Below are positions 63,952 through 64,000 of a stretch of DNA of 64,000 nt, one piece after another; within the stretch, counting starts at the first letter, position 1; the number at the start of each line of letters is the position of its first letter. The position numbers were made by a program, and so were the translations under genes. The DNA comes from Phycisphaerales bacterium UBA2421. Lineage in GTDB: Bacteria; Planctomycetota; Phycisphaerae; Tepidisphaerales; Tepidisphaeraceae. The stretch lies in contig DDRH01000034.1 of the NCBI GenBank assembly GCA_002343075.1, positions 39,392-103,391 of the forward strand. The letters are read 5' to 3'. The notes below the pieces were generated by a model. That model was not told where the DNA came from. It saw nothing but the letters and a program-made list of their open reading frames with translations, and did no database searches.

Positions 63952-64000
63952 CAGCGTTGGAGTTCCCTTCCGCGGGATAACGAAGAGGACTTTATGCGGA

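Overview
The window looks like a chromosome segment of a planctomycete, probably class Phycisphaerae. The clues are a SecD-SecF fusion, a SecA of about 1300 residues, two secreted proteins ending in PEP-CTERM sorting tails (one with dockerin-like repeats), a prepilin-type protein heading a sugar operon, a sulfatase, and a TPR protein carrying two RNA polymerase alpha-CTD domains. The genus cannot be fixed from sequence alone.

Left core (1-24.7 kb). Plus strand: metG, phosphomannomutase/phosphoglucomutase, a tricorn-like protease, a small exported protein and secA. Minus strand: a small membrane protein, a LysM protein, secDF, yajC and tgt (the classic tgt-yajC-secDF order), a polytopic glycosyltransferase and a SpoIID-like lipoprotein. 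Then pxpB-pxpC-pxpA (5-oxoprolinase) on plus, the TPR/alpha-CTD protein on minus, and an intact tRNA-Arg(TCG).

Integrated island (24,700-57,210). The 3' end of the tRNA-Arg is repeated as a perfect 44-bp direct repeat at 57,167-57,210, so 24.7-57.2 kb is an integrative element. Its left arm carries a tyrosine integrase, an excisionase-like protein, a DNA methyltransferase, a helicase/PLD protein, a large serine recombinase, a Gam-like protein with phage-style small genes, a RadA-like ATPase, an HNH endonuclease and hipBA. Its right half is metabolic cargo: a sulfatase, a PEP-CTERM/dockerin protein, and a tightly overlapping operon (prepilin-type protein, propeller protein, sialate O-acetylesterase-like protein, Kelch-SSS transporter, glycosidase). 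The operon faces a GntR/LacI-type regulator, an N-acetylneuraminate-lyase-like aldolase and an FAD oxidoreductase. Together these suggest uptake and breakdown of an acylated or sulfated sugar acid, possibly sialic acid.

The mobile half is decaying. The integrase has no catalytic tyrosine, the helicase is frameshifted inside a damaged Walker A motif, a phage-type gene has an in-frame TGA at codon 5, and an HNH relic with two stops lies near the right end. The cargo genes are intact, which fits a domesticated island.

Right core (57.2-64 kb). A glycosyltransferase, a zinc-ribbon membrane protein, a PEP-CTERM repeat protein, a fibronectin-III-like protein and two hypothetical proteins, among several repeat structures: a heptamer array with a long inverted repeat, an 11-unit 21-bp minisatellite, a REP-like palindrome and a repeat-derived C-terminal tag.
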